The position numbers and the translations under genes were made by a program. Under the pieces are notes generated by a model that saw only the letters and a program-made list of their open reading frames with translations, ran no database searches and had not been told where the DNA came from. Positions 21,555 through 34,345 of a stretch of 64,000 bases of DNA are shown one piece after another. Source of the DNA: Limnomonas spitsbergensis (Eukaryota; Chlorophyta; Chlorophyceae; Chlamydomonadales). How positions within the stretch are numbered: the first letter of the stretch is position 1; every line of letters begins with the position of its first letter. The stretch spans positions 1,736,001-1,800,000 of the forward strand of contig JAYJMM010000038.1 of assembly GCA_037349105.1 (NCBI GenBank), given 5' to 3'.

Positions 21555-22713
21555 ATGGACTTCAGATGTGCGGAGTGTAAGCTCCGCGCTGATCGCCGCT
21601 CCTGCCAGCTGATGCTGGACGCGCCCTGCGATCATCGCACCGCGACCGTAATGGTCCTAGCTGTGCAGCGCATCCTTGAACGCATCACGCCCTCGCCGAC
21701 AGACGGCAATGCTGTGTTCAACCTGGCGTTCCGAGACGCGGACAGCATCACGGGTGTGTTCGGGGCGGACGACGCCGCCTTGGCGATCCATGCGGGGTCC
21801 AGGTACTGGGCTGCGCTGGGCAGCATGGCGTCCTCCCTGCAGCGGGCTGGAGGTGTCAGCTGCGAGTTTGTAGGTATGAATGCTTGGCGCATGAAGCGCT
21901 TCTCAACGCTACCACCTGGGCCAATGGGAGCTGCTGGTGCAAGTGCCAGCACCGACAACAGCAGCGGCCTGCCGCTGCCCCTGCCATGCTGCCCCTGTGC
22001 ACTGCGGGCGATCCGATTGTCCTGGAGCGAGCATCAAGCGCCAGCCCTGGTACAGGCCTGCGGGGCATTGCTAAGGGACTGGTTCCCAGCGCACGCTGTG
22101 GCCTGCAAACCTTGTTGGGGCAAGCCGTCCCTGGGCAGGCTGTCCGCAGCAAACCGCCAGGCAGCTGCTGGGATCATCCTTGGCGGCCAAGAGCGCCGCC
22201 TCGTAGATTCCCTGCTGCAGAATCTTGGGGGCGTCCACAGCCGCAGCGATCGAGTCAGCCCGCTGCCCGCACCGGGCGCGAGCGGCAACGGAGTGGCCGA
22301 GCTGCAGCAACTGCAGGCGGCCGCGATGCGCACGCACACCTTGATCGCGGCGCTTCCACTCTGCTGGCAGGTGCAGTGGCGGTCTTTTGGACGTTATGAG
22401 CGCCAGGGGCAGGCCCTGCTGACGCTGACTAACGGCTGTGGCGTGTTCCTAGTGGTGGACGTGCGCTCGGTACCGCTGGTGCGAACCGGGAACAAAGCTA
22501 GGGGCGCAAGCCTGTCTAGGCCAGGGCGCTTTGGGCAGGCAGCCAAGGCCAGCAAGGGACCACCGGGACAGTCGGAGGATCTGGCGCTGTGGCGGCGGCG
22601 GCAGAAAAGACGGGCCACGGCGGGGGCAGCAGTGAAGTTTGTGGCGGAGCTGGTCTCGGGCCCGGCAGTGATGCAGTGTCAGCCGGAGGAGGAAGGGGAC
22701 ACTGCAACCAGCA

Positions 22714-22744
<31 letters not shown>

Positions 22745-23456
22745 TGTTCCTGCTGGGGCAGCACCTAACGGTCAGCAGGCTGTAGTCAAGGATAAAGACG
22801 TAGAGGCGGCCAATGAGCATGAGGCGCCAGGGCCAGCAGGCCAGCCTGCTCTGCTGAGCCCATCACTGCCTCCCGGAGCTGTTGTTTTTCCGGCGCTGCT
22901 GACCAGCGACCTGGAGGGCTTGCAGGTGGCGTCTTCTCGCATCGGGGACAAGGCGCGGCAAGCCGCCATGCTGGGCCTGCTGCTGGGCCTGCCGGAGGTG
23001 TCGTGGCCGGAAGTAGAGGAGGGGGGCGGTCGTCGCGGCGGCCGGGGCAAGGGCTCTCGCAGAGCCGGACGTAGGAAAGCTCGTGCCGATGGTGTGAAGA
23101 GCAGTTTGAACAAAATTGATGAGGGCAGCAACTGTAGTGGCGAAGCTGCTGGCTCTGTCAACATAGATGCTGCTGTCCAGGGTGTGCAGGCCATTGAGGG
23201 AGTTCAGCCCATCCATGATGCATGGGGTGCAGGCGGCGGTTCAAATGCACAGCGCAAGCGCAGGAGGCGTGGCAGGAGGGGCAGGCGAGAGCAGACGTAT
23301 GCTGAGTGGCTTAGTGGGCTCTGGTCTGTGGGCAGCGGGGCGCCCGGGGCCGCCGCGGCATGGCCGACGCTGCCTGCTTCGGTGGTGGTGGTGGTGGCTG
23401 CTGCGGCTGCAGGCATCGCCTGCTACATGGCCCTGTTTCGCAGGACCGCGCGGTGA
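21555..23456 (+). CDS. Hypothetical 633-aa protein with C-terminal membrane anchor, single exon
   Basis: One uninterrupted frame of 634 codons in a GC-rich block, unlike its multi-intron neighbours. The N-terminus holds CAECKLRADRRSC, a possible metal-binding Cys cluster. Residues 1-110 have balanced composition and may be a folded domain. The middle has an Ala run (about residues 390-400) coded by repeated GCT and a long low-complexity part. Basic clusters (RRGGRGKGSRRAGRRK; KRRRRGRRGRR) precede the end. The last 30 residues form a hydrophobic helix (VVVVVAAAAAGIACYMALF) followed by RRTAR, as in tail-anchored proteins. I recognise no family. The start at the first ATG was chosen because the Cys cluster follows directly. 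A retained intron or retrogene origin cannot be excluded. Confidence 0.55.
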
Positions 23457-25246
23457 ACTAACGTGTCATTTTACTAGCTTAACGGTGCTTACCTAATTAA
23501 AATTTCTTCCGAGCTTATGCTATTACCGGCATGCAATACCCTTATCCAGTCTGTTTAGCGGTATCTTAATTTGATCTTGGTTGGGGCAGGCCTGTCCTGA
23601 GGAAAGGAAAATGCTATTGGGCATAATGATCGGCTGTAGGTACTGTATTGGTAGGTTACCCTAAGTTCTGTACTTCAATGACCGGTGCTGGTACTTCGAC
23701 TTTTTTCAATCTCACTTAGGAAGTCATTTGGCAAGGAATTTACGAACTTTCAACTGTGTACAATGTGACAAAAGCCGCACTGAAGGCATCTCTTGTAAGT
23801 GTTGTTGATGTCTCAGGGTCTGAGCCTCTGAGGTGTGTGTTTTAGGGTGCTGGATGCGCCAGTAGCACAACTTTACCCCCTACACTCAACCAAAATCTGT
23901 AAGGTGGGAAATCCTCGTGGTCTATTCAGCGTTCATACTTCATGAAGCTATGAAAGTTCACTACCGGTGCTGCCAGTTCTTTTGAAATATTTGACGTTAT
24001 TTCTGCCGAGTTGCTCGGTCTCTCCACAACAGTGCTTGCCCCACTCCCATGCACAAGGATGCATGTGAATGCCTTGATTGAGAATAATCCAGTTCTCTTC
24101 TCTTAGTTCTGATCACGTGCGTGCTGGACAGAAGAGGGTCAGAGCTACCAGAAAGCAGCACAAAGGGTTGAACGCCAAAACTCAGTCCCCCTTGGTGAAT
24201 TCCTGATTTTTTACAGTATGCAAACGTGCTAATTGGCATGTCAATGACTTTACACCTCCCCAAGAAACAAGCCCTCGATAGTGTAACTACGTCCTCCACA
24301 AAACCCAGAGCCTCAACCCAAGGACTGCTTAACACAGCCTGGGGACAACTGCTCCCCGTCCCAAACCCCTCTAGAAAACCCCATCACCTCACTCATGTGC
24401 GCCCTCCTGTGCCCTGTCAAACCGCATGCTTCAAGTTGGCAGCTATTAGTGGACTGTCTTGCTGTGCTGCCTGTGCCACGGCTGCGTATGGGTGTGTATG
24501 GGCTCGCCCCTGTCTTTGAGCCTGGAGGTCCAAGATCATATAATAGAGATCGAGATTCAATGACAGATCTTGGAAGTTACAGTTTTGGCTGGTATGAGCT
24601 CAAGTGGTAAGATTTCCATACTGCTGTGAAGTGAAGTTTTTACAGTCCAACGGGGCATCACATTTGATGCATGGGACTTGTGCCCGTAAACCGGTACAGG
24701 CACTAAATATGCTAGGACAGCGAGCGAAAACCAATGACCCCCCTGGGCAAGCAATTAACACTCAACCACCGAGCAGTAGCGTGGTAGTGAACCCCATAGT
24801 GCAGCAGATTAGCCCCAGCCATAAAACATGACGTGGGTGCAAAAGAGTTCGGTTGGACGCCTCCTAGGAAAGACAGGTGAGTGTCGTAAGGGACAGCGTT
24901 AGATTCTAATTGAGATGGAAACAATAAAGTTTAGTGAAATTTTATGAGTCTGTGTAAAAACTGTGTGATGTGTAAGCGAAACTTCAGTGTGTTTAAGTGT
25001 TTTAAAATGTATGAAACTGTGTGACACATAACTTAAGTGAGTTACATGTTTAAAAAGTGTGACCTGTGTGTATAAATCATTGAGATGAGTGTGTGAAACT
25101 TCTGTAAGTGAGCCATTTCAATGTTAAATTAGTGATTCAGAAACGATGATACAAACACATGGACCAGAGATAGGAATTGTGATAATCAAGGTGATAGTCA
25201 TCCCAAGTCAAGACTCCCCCTTAACCTGACAAATGAAAGCAAAAAC
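23457..25246. other. Intergenic stretch; candidate polyA signal and TGTGT-rich tract
   Basis: TGTAA at 23794-23798 is a candidate polyadenylation signal about 340 bases after the stop at 23456. Bases 24940-25140 form a degenerate TGTGTGAAACTT-like tract. No gene was recognised. Confidence 0.5.
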
Positions 25247-25922
25247 TCATGCGGCCACCTCCACCCCATCGACAAAGAGCCGAGCACGCGTGAAAAACAC
25301 CCTCAACTTCATTTCCTTGGCAAACTGGAACTTGGGCCAGAGCTCATGCCGTGCCGACAACTCTGCAGGGGACATATCATCCCAGATGGTGACACCCCTG
25401 CCTGCCAACTGAATCCTCCCATACCCTATGCTCTCGGCCTCGCTGCGATTTGCCCACGCAGAACTTGATGTTCCGCATGAACTTGTTGTTGGGATCCGGC
25501 TTGCTCATCCGAAAGGCGCTGTTGACATTGATAGTGATACCCATGAGCTTGCACACTGTCTCACACACCAGAGCCGCACAGTCCTCCCCCAGACCACCCT
25601 CTGGCAGGCCAGATATCACGAAGCTGGAATCCCTGCTGTCATGCATGGCTAGCGGAGCAATGCCGTTGGCACCCATGCTGTTGCCACCGCCGCACGATGT
25701 TGCAACCGCCGGGGCTGCTGCCTGACGCTCTGTGTTGTTGTAGTTGTTGACGCTGCTGCCGTTAGATCGTTCGGTTTCTACCATCAGTGTTGTTCCTGCT
25801 GTTGCTGCTGCCAATGTTGCTGCTGACACCATCTTCTTCAAAACTGCCTTCACATTGCTATTCGTCTGAAGGTAATCCGCAGGTGTTGTAGCTCTTGGCA
25901 AGGAATTTGGATTACACACCAT
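25247..25922 (-). pseudogene. LINE ORF1-like relic
   Basis: The minus-strand frame 25922-25377 contains SSFVISGLPEG, CKLMGI, AFRMSKPDPNNKFMRNIKF and CVGKSQR, the layout of a coiled-coil/RRM-type ORF1 of non-LTR retrotransposons. Shortly after, the frame breaks. The matching continuation GVTIWDDMSPAELSARHELW, FAKEMKLRVFFTRARLFVDG is read in another frame and ends at the stop 25249-25247. A short deletion near 25430 explains the break. No reverse transcriptase is next to it. Confidence 0.6.
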
Positions 25923-26687
25923 CTGCTATGTGAGTTATATGATGCCATATTAGCATATTGCCGTTGCCCATGCCATGGAATCCTATAATCTTTAGTACAA
26001 CCGGTAGACCAAAGGATGCGCTCTTGGCCAGAATTTGAAATATCTAGATGTCAAGCCGATTTTAACATTCCAAGTACGGCACGCTATGAGGCGCATGGGA
26101 CCCACTCACTCATCGATCATGTGTCCACAAGTCACATGCCAAAAGCCGCTCCTTCAGCCACACAGTAAGAGAGAGAATGCTAAGAAGTAGAAGTAGGGAC
26201 ATGCAAGAGGGCAGGACAAAGCAAAATATGCTTGTAGGACTAATTATGGTAGCAGGACAAATGGTTTAAGAGTGCGATCGGGTGAGGCAGTTTATGAAAG
26301 CTGCATCAAAGGAATCCCCCACATGCAGAAATGTACAAATATTTATATGCGACAATTTGAAATCCTGTGGGGCTATTTCTGACCCATCTTGATCATATGC
26401 TGCTACTGCAACATTGCTGATCCTGGGTCCAAAACATGCCCAGTCCATCGCTTGAAATAAGGCATCGCATCGATTCCTTGTCACCATCATAAAGGATACG
26501 ATACACCGGACACCAATAAGAGCACAGTCTCACCCTTTCTGTTATACAATTTCCGAAAAGTTCCCACCATGATCTGATCCACACAACCTGTCAACCTCAG
26601 CCGAGCACATGCGCCATTGCACAGCACTCCTGTCTATTGCAGTCGTACAGGGGACTCGCTTCTAGGGGCAGGTGCCCCAGCGGCAGT
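25923..26687. other. Intergenic stretch, 3' side of the PG-rich repeat gene
   Basis: Nothing recognisable; it should contain the 3' UTR of the minus-strand gene ending at 26688. Confidence 0.45.
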
Positions 26688-29600
26688 TCAGATGTATGCC
26701 AGGGCTGCAGAGGACACCCAGCCCTTGTTGAGAGCGTTGCGGTTGGGTGGCAGTTGCCAAGCCGGCGACCGCGCCCTGTGCGCCTGTACAGAGTCATCAG
26801 GCTCGTAGGAGACATCCGCACCCGCTCCCATTCGCAAAGGCCCGCTGGCGGGGGGGATGACGCCATCCTTAGACATGGCACGCCTGGGAGGGTACAGGGA
26901 AGTGGCGGGGTGAAGCTGAGCTGGCAATGGCGACGTGCGCAAAACACACACACACACACTCATATTTACCGCGTGGGGTACACGTGAGGAGCCATGGCAG
27001 CCACCCATGCCATGCCAGCAAAGGCGGTTAAACCACTAACACCATGAGGAGCATTTCTAAATGAGAGCCTGGCGTGACCGCTGTCATAACGACCTCACTA
27101 CATAGCGGCCGCAGTCAATATGCTTCTTGGTCAAAATGAATAGATCCTGTGACCCATGCCCCAGGATGCTGCAAGTAAGGTAAATATGCAACGCACCTAA
27201 ACAGCAAGTGCACAAGTTGCGTACGGAGAAGGCCGCCGCAGTTCTCTGGCTCATAAGCAGGCGGCCATCCCCAGTCAATGCACTTCATGGCACCAGGAGA
27301 TGAGATAGAGCACAAAATTTTGAGCCTATGATGAATTATATTGCTAACACTTTTGGTGGCAAACTCTATACTAAAAAACATAAATACATGGAGTATTGGT
27401 GCGTATAACTCATTAGTTCAGCCTACAAAAAGTAAATTTGGGTACAAAAATCCCACAGAGTCCCCATCCTCCTCCTCCCTAGGACTCACATGCCCATTGT
27501 CTCTTCCTCACGCGTTGTCAATGACATGCGGCCTCCCGTAACCCTCTTTGCAAAGCCCGTGGACGAGTACCGATGCACCTCCTCATGGCCGAGGTAAGAT
27601 CCCGACGTGCTGCCTTGCTTGTGCCTGCCCTCCCCACCCAGCTCCTCTTCGTCGCCCTCCTCGATGACGCCGTGCTCCTCCCAGGCAGACGGACCGCGCC
27701 GCTGCTGCAGCGCCGCCGCCGCCGAATGCGGCCTGCCGCTGCCGCCACTGCCCCTCGCAGGCTGCTGCCCAACAGCCGACAGCGGGCGGCGCTGTGCCGC
27801 AGGCGCTGCGCTGCGCGGCCGCCGCGTCCCGCTCGGCCCCTTGTCTGCTAGCGCCTGCAGCGCTTGCACGCCCACATACAGCTCGCTCGGATTCAAATCC
27901 GCTCCTTGAGGACCATACATTGCTCGCAGCGCCTCCGCCGCCTCCTCGGCAGGCACCGCTTCCACTCCCTTCCGCACAGGCGGGGCTGACCCGGGGCGCG
28001 AAGCCTGGCGGGAGAAATCCAGAACGTGCCGTACGTGGACGCTGTGCCCCGCACTGACATGTAGGCCGGTGGAGCGGTCCGGCATCTGCTGAATGTGGTA
28101 GGAGCCGGGGCCAATGGATGCTGGGGTGTCGCCTCCGGTGCCCACAGGCGGGTGTCTCACTTGATGGCAGAACTTGGTGAGAAGCTGCACGTTTTGGGGG
28201 TGAGGCAGGCGGGCAGGAACAAGCGTGAGGACAGGCAGTCAGCAGGGTAGCTCAAAGCATTCTGTCCTCTTGGGCGTCCAGCAGTCAGGCTGAAATCTTT
28301 CCATATTTTTGGCCTTGAGTTTCTGTACGTTTTTGAATTTGAATACGAGATGCTTGGGGGCACAGGGCTGCTTGAATGTGGGGGGCCCACAGAGCCCCTT
28401 TTGAGTCAGGACGAGGCGAATGAGCCCCGCCTAAGCTGTGCATCCAAACAAGCAGCTGCAACGTCAGGAGCATTGTGGTGCGCCGTTTGCTTTGTACCCT
28501 GGTACAGGAGGCAAGCAGCGCATCTTGGACATCGCAGGGAAACGCTCATGCGTCTCTTGGCACGCCCCAGCTGAAAATAAAAAACGACGGTCGGGCGTTG
28601 AACGCCCTCTGCAATGCAGATCTTAGCTTCCAAGTGCCAACACCACCGCTCTCTTAACCGGTTCATAAATCAGTAACCTTTGTGAGAAGGGGATCTGCAT
28701 GGATCTGCATGGATCTGCCAACTTTGCGAGACGAATGGGACCTGCCGGGACCTAGCGTTCCACCAGGGTTTGTAATTGAGGTGAAAGAGCTTACGACCCC
28801 CGGGTGCCAGGGGCTTGCAAGAGGAAATCCAGATATGGGACATGCATCCCCGATGGCTGCCCTTGCTCACACCTTTGGAGATTTCTTGAGGATGTTGTCA
28901 TAGTCCTCGTGGAAGTACTTGAGGGCTAGGTGCGAGGCCGTGGAGGTAGTGTCCACCGCTTCCCTCGGGCGTGCCTGCGGTCATGCAGGCATGGCTTGAT
29001 GGTGCATGCTACGCAGGCACCGGCCGAGGCAGGAGCCAAAGACTGCGGGTAAATTGAACCTGAAAGAGGCAGAGAGGCAGCTTGATCAGCATCCATGGCT
29101 TAAACCCCAAATGCACTAACCAACCAGAATCTCCCCCTGAAACAATGGCAATGTCTGCTCGCAAAGACGCCTCACTCCTTCAGCATTCATACCATTATAC
29201 GCTGCCAGTCCCGCGCAGGTATGCTCCAGATTATGCTGTACTGCTGTACACAGTGGTACGGTCCAGCTTTTCTCCTTCAAGTATGGTATACCCTTCATTC
29301 ACACACCAGAGAAACATCTACCCGCAGTCCCGCACCCTGTCTTGGCACCCTGCGGCGCTATGCACATGCAGGACACCCTAGCTTTTACCTCGTTTGCATG
29401 ATGAGGTTACCAGCATCCCGAAATTCAGTCATTTACAAAATGCAGAAGTTTGGGGAGAACGTCAGCAGGGTGTGGCTACACAGCACTGGATATTTTAGCG
29501 TGATTCAGCTACAATTCAGCTACATCACAGCCTTCGGCCGTGGGGGCCTGGCGCGGCAAGGTTTGGTAGGCCGGTCAAGGTTTGGTCCCAATCGGCCCAG

Positions 29601-32600
29601 TAATGGCTGCATGGCGCCCCCCCAATGGTGCTTTGGAACGCACTGAAACAAACACTGCTAGAAATTATTTCTGACTAGTACCTTGAACGAGCTGCTACCC
29701 GCCGACGCCGGCCGCCGCTCATGCACGCGGTGCGCATCCTTGAACAGGTTAAGCACCGACACGCCGCCGCCGCCGCCGCCTCGCTGCGAGGAAGACGCAG
29801 CAGCCCTTCTGGTGGCATGTGCGCTGGCTACAAGCTGATGCTGTTGTTGCTGCTGTTGTTGCTGCTGTTGCTGCTGATCCAGCGTTCCTGCCGCCCTTCC
29901 GTTGCCACGTGGCGGACTACCGTCGGCATTGCCATCCTCAGCAGAACCTGCAACCAGGATCTGAGTGAGCCAGCCTGACAAGGACACGGCCAGCCAGCCT
30001 GCCCACCAGACAGCCCACCAGTCAACTGACCAGCCAGCCTGCCTACCAGACAGCCAACCAGTCAACTGACCAGCCAGCCAGCCAACCACTCAGTTAAGCA
30101 GCCCACTAGTCAGTTAAGCAGCCCACCAGTCAGTTAAGCAGCCAGCCTGTTCAATCCAGCATTGGGGCGCTGGATCCCGCAGGACTACTCCCACTAGCAG
30201 AACGCCATTCAGGCCGCCTTCGGGCACCAGTCCCCCCACAGATGTGCCAGATGTCCATGTCAAGCAGGGCTTATGGGTCTCCTGTCCTGGCCACCTGCCC
30301 TGCCCTGCCTTCCCCCCCCCCCGCCCTCTAGCCCTGGCTCCCTCCCCGGCCTCCCCTTCCCTGCCCCCAGGCCCCCAAGCTCCCTACCACCCTGACGCAA
30401 CAATCAACCTGGGGGTGCCTCACCCGCAAAACTCGCTCCTCCCCCGTCAACCCGTGCATCACTGTCCTCGCCACCACCGCCACCATGGCCGCTGCCCTTG
30501 GGTGGCCCGAGGCCGAGCGTGGCCAGGTTTGGCCGCATGTACATGTGGTAACGGCTGGCGTTATATTGGCCGGGCCCCAGCTTGCTCGCAGCGCTCACGC
30601 CGCCCGACCTGGATCCTGATTTCTGGGCCTGCAAGGGCAGGTGAGGGACGGGGCTGCGTGAGGGGGGTATCTCACCATGGGAGGCACGGGAAAGGGGATT
30701 CTCCTAGGGACCCCGTAACTCGAAGAACTTAAACCCTAAGCCTCAAGCCCTAGAACCTTGGCTGTGAGATGTGAACCCTAAAACCCTTGGCCGTGAGATG
30801 TGCCTCAAGCCCTACACCCTAGGCCGTGAGATGTGCCTCAAGCACTAAATTCCTATACCGCGAGCTTAAAAACGCAAGCCCTGACCGGAGCACTTGAGGC
30901 GTCCAAGGTGGTCCCCACTCCCGACCCACCTGATCTCGTGTTGTGGTCTTGAAGCTAGAGCTGGTCGCCTGTGGCCTCATCACTCGCACCACCTGCACCT
31001 TTGCATTGCGCTCCTTCACGGCTGCGGAGCGGGCCAGGCGCTGGCGCTCCGCATCTTCAAGCGCCAGAGAGAGCTCCATGACTTTCGAGGCTCTACACAG
31101 CAGTTGCAGCAGCAGCAGCAGCAGCAGCAGCGGGAGCGGGTCAGTATTAGGATCAGGATCGGGTCAGCAACAGGGGGCACGTGTGTGAAGGCAGGAGTGT
31201 GGGAGCAGGTTGTTGGTGGTTGGGTGACATGGTCGGGACAGAATCGGATTATAACCGGGAGGTAAATGTGCTGTGCTAACTCACACGTGCATCACTCGGC
31301 ATCAAGAGGCACCCTTGCAAAACGGGGTGCTATGCATGCCTTGCAGGGCCATCCCAGGGCAACTCAGGCTTTGGGTCCTCCTGGCCCTGTCAGAAACAAG
31401 TGGCGACCACAAAACCATATGACAGGAGACACAAGAAGCAGCTGCCTGGAGGGCTGGGGCCTTATATCCAGAGAGGCGGGGGGAGGGGAGTCAAGGCCAC
31501 AATATGTCCATACGTTGCGCACACCTACTCCAGGGTTTTGGCCGATGGAGGTGCAGACTAATTGCAGGATGCTGCTCTTGCCTAGTTTAGGGTGAAGGGT
31601 TTATGGCTGTTCAAGGTACAGGATATGCCGCGCTTGCCCATTTTAGTCTTAAGGTCAGTTGAAGGCATGGGTCTTCCAAGCATAGAACCTGCAAGTGAAA
31701 ACAGCCACACTCGGCCCCCCTGACCTTTGCAGGCACCACCCTCCCCTGAAGACCCTACCCTCGAGGACCTGCAAACCTCGGCCATTAAATCCACCCCCAC
31801 ACATTGCATCCCAGCGCGCTGCTAGCCGACTGAATGCAGCGCCCAACAAGCCCAGTCGCCTGAAGCACCCAAGCTGCACCCACGCACGCACCCACGCTTG
31901 TCTCCGCCTGCCAGGGCCAAGTCCTTGGGCATGCCCCCGGCTGGCACCATCCTGAGGCCGTGCGTGGCCGGGTTGGGCGGTCCGTCGGGGTTCAAATCCA
32001 CCTCAAAGCCATATTTGCCTGCTAGGTACGGGGTCAGGTATTTGCCGCGCACCTCCCGGCCCGCCTGGTTTCAGCGGGGGGGGGAGTGGGGACAGAAATC
32101 AGCGGCACACCATCACTGTCTATCACAGGGTATTTCATGGTAGGGTGCGGCTTTTTTTCTTTATGTCCGTTTCTGTTTACCCCAGATCCATTCGCATGCC
32201 TTCCACAGCATGACGTTGCAGTCGGCCTGCCTTCTTCTTTCACCGCCTCTGATTGTCGCTGCCATGCACACCCAGCACCTCAGCAAAGCCCTGTCAAGAT
32301 ACCGTGGTCACCGACGTATTTCAATGCTATGACAGCCTCGTTAAAAAATAGCGGTGCTTGGTGAACACTGACTGCTGGTCAAATTGAGGATATGCACTTC
32401 ACCGTGAACCTCCCCAACCAAAACTGGGGGGCGGAGGGAGGGACCAGTCCATTGCCTTCCGATGGCAGAGGGTAGAGGGAGGCACAAGTCCCCCATGCTA
32501 ATTAACAAGAACAAAGCCTTTCCGCCAGTACAGGGCGCTGCCCCTCCGGCTTGCTTGTCCTGTTCTGCGTGCTACTTCATGCCAGTGCCCTGCCTGCCCC

Positions 32601-33410
32601 CTCAGGGCACCATTGGGCACCAGTGGCCTGCCTAATCGACTCATTCTCAGTGCGATCGGCACCAGTGCCCTGCCTAACCCACCCAATCTCAGTGCAACTT
32701 ACGCCAGTCCTCCTTCTGACTCAACCACTCTCAGTAAGACTGAGCACCAGCGCCCTGCCTAACCACTCGCTCCTGGTGCAATTAAAGGCCAGTACTCCAT
32801 CTGACTCATCTACAATCAGTATGACTTCACATCAGTGCCGTGTCTATCCCACTCACTCTCAGTGCAATTTCACAGTCCACCCGCTGGGCCTCTGACGCCC
32901 CGGCGGCCGCAGCAGCTTCTGCCTGTCCCTCAGGTCCGGTGTTGGGGGACCGAAGCAGCACTGATCGGTCCGCTGCTGAGGCAGAGACAGGCCTGAAGGG
33001 TCAGGGTCGGGAAAACAGGGTCATGGGCGGGTCAAGCATCGCCGGTGCGGCGGTGCTCATGGGGGTGCCTGATACATATGCAGGATGTATGGCAGGGTGT
33101 AACGAGGAGAATCTCAGCCCTGAAAGCAAAGCTAAGCCCTGCACTGCAAACCCTAGGATACCTACCCTCATCCCAGCTTGGAAGTACGCTTGCAGGCTAG
33201 GATAGTCTGGGCCTCGTCTGGGCATTGCGCGTACCTGGCCTTGCTGCTGCTGGGCCCCTTCCCTTGTGTCCACAGCATGCGGTCAATGACCGACCCTGAC
33301 CCGTAGTACTTGTTGAAGAGGGCAGCGTAATCCGACACGGTTTGAGCACTCTTTGGCCGTTTAGGGCCCCCGCCGAACATGGCAGCAGTGCTGCGAGCAG
33401 GTTTCCGCAT
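26688..33410 (-). CDS. PG-rich (SHIPPO/STPGR-like) repeat protein, probably axonemal
   Basis: Ten phase-consistent exons: 33410-33235, 32992-32881, 32064-31896, 31688-31620, 31090-30930, 30628-30424, 29947-29682, 28974-28873, 28184-27490, 26883-26688; about 716 residues. Two PG-rich motifs are visible, LGPGQYN (about residue 246) and IGPGSYH (about 444), plus LNPDGPPNPATHG. A short charged helix (SLALEDAERQRLARSAAVKE) and a Gln run (about 400) lie between. SHIPPO/STPGR motifs are known in proteins lining ciliary microtubules and sperm tails; microtubule association here is inferred. The last exon is supported by a perfect GTGAGT donor after ETMGM and a phase match to RAMSKDG. The 69-nt exon 4 and the acceptor of exon 5 are the weakest calls. 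The gene diverges from EB1. Confidence 0.7.
29484..29657 (+). mobile_element. MITE copy just downstream of exon 7 of the PG-rich gene
   Basis: The left end CACTGGATATTTTAGCGTG and right end CACTGAAACAAACACTG are imperfect inverted repeats. The core has CCGTGGGGGCCTGGCGCGG and GGTCAAGGTTTGGTCCC. It lies in the intron, 25 bases from the exon edge at 29682, on the opposite strand to the gene. Confidence 0.65.
29975..30150. repeat. Short tandem repeat, CCAGCCAGCCTGCC / CAGTTAAGCAGCCCAC units
   Basis: Units of about 20-28 bases built from CCAGCCAGCC, ACCAGACAGCC and CAGTTAAGCAGCCCAC repeat across the intron upstream (minus-strand sense) of exon 7. Confidence 0.8.
30725..30860. repeat. Intronic repeat with GGCCGTGAGATGTG and CCCTAAACCC
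   Basis: Three copies of GGC(C/T)GTGAGATGTG separated by CCTCAAGCCCTA-type, telomere-like words, about 40 bases apart. Confidence 0.7.
32590..32875. repeat. Intronic repeat, about 54-bp unit, five copies
   Basis: The unit contains CACTCTCAGTGCAA and GCCAGTGCCCTGCCTAA variants and fills most of intron 2 of the PG-rich gene. Confidence 0.75.
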
Positions 33411-34345
33411 GCATCAGTTGCGTTAATGGAGGGAAACGCGTTGGAGAGAATGGGAAAGGTCAGGTTAGAGAGGCCGAATGAGAGAGCCACTTCAGGTCCC
33501 CGATGCAGCCATGTGGGCCATCGGCCTCAGCCCACCAACTTTCTCGTGCCAACCCCAGTCAGATTGGGACGGAATCGACGTATGTCAAGAAGGGCAAGCC
33601 TTCAGTCCTTCACTTACCATGCTCCCGCTTTGCTATAGCACTTTGCTGGCTCCAGTATGTCGCTGCTTATCTTCATGCACGACGTCGGGGCGTTCTGCAC
33701 CAGAGTCCAAACCGGGTTGAGCTGGGGAACGTGTGGAGGAACATTATTTCCGTCATAAGGGCATACCTTTTCCCCAGACTGCATCTCTGCTCTAGTCAAG
33801 ACAATATCGGCATCCTGGCTTGTCATCTCTCGACTGCGGGCTTAGAAATGCAGTTCTTGCTCAATATGTAAGTGTATATGATCAATGCAGCTTCTGCAAG
33901 ACGACGTATCAATGTAGCGGGAGCAGGCGGTCGTCTCGTAGGAGTGGGCGCGGGCGCAATGCTGCAATTACAATACAAGGATGGATCGCAGGTGTGGACC
34001 TTCCCTCCGGCGGGGCCATTCGACTGCTCACAGCACACACGTCGGACACATCCGAGACCTTTATCAATTAAAAAGCTCACCTTTGTCTTGACGTCCGTTT
34101 AGTTATTACAATTTATCCATACATCGAAAGCTCCCTCCCAGAATTGAATTGTAAAATCTGACTTGAAACAGACAGGCGAGTGACACGACGTATGAATTGC
34201 AGAAGGGAATGGTACCGAATGATCCATTACAACGAATTTCACTTCGAAGCTTGTTCGCTCACCGCTTCGTTTTAGTCAAATCCAAAGTTGCGGTCATACT
34301 GCGTCTTCCTGCCAGATCAGTACTTGACGAAGTTTCGTCTACAGG
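33411..34345. promoter_or_regulatory. Divergent intergenic region between the PG-rich gene and EB1
   Basis: About 935 bases hold the promoters of both genes. No specific element is certain. Confidence 0.35.
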
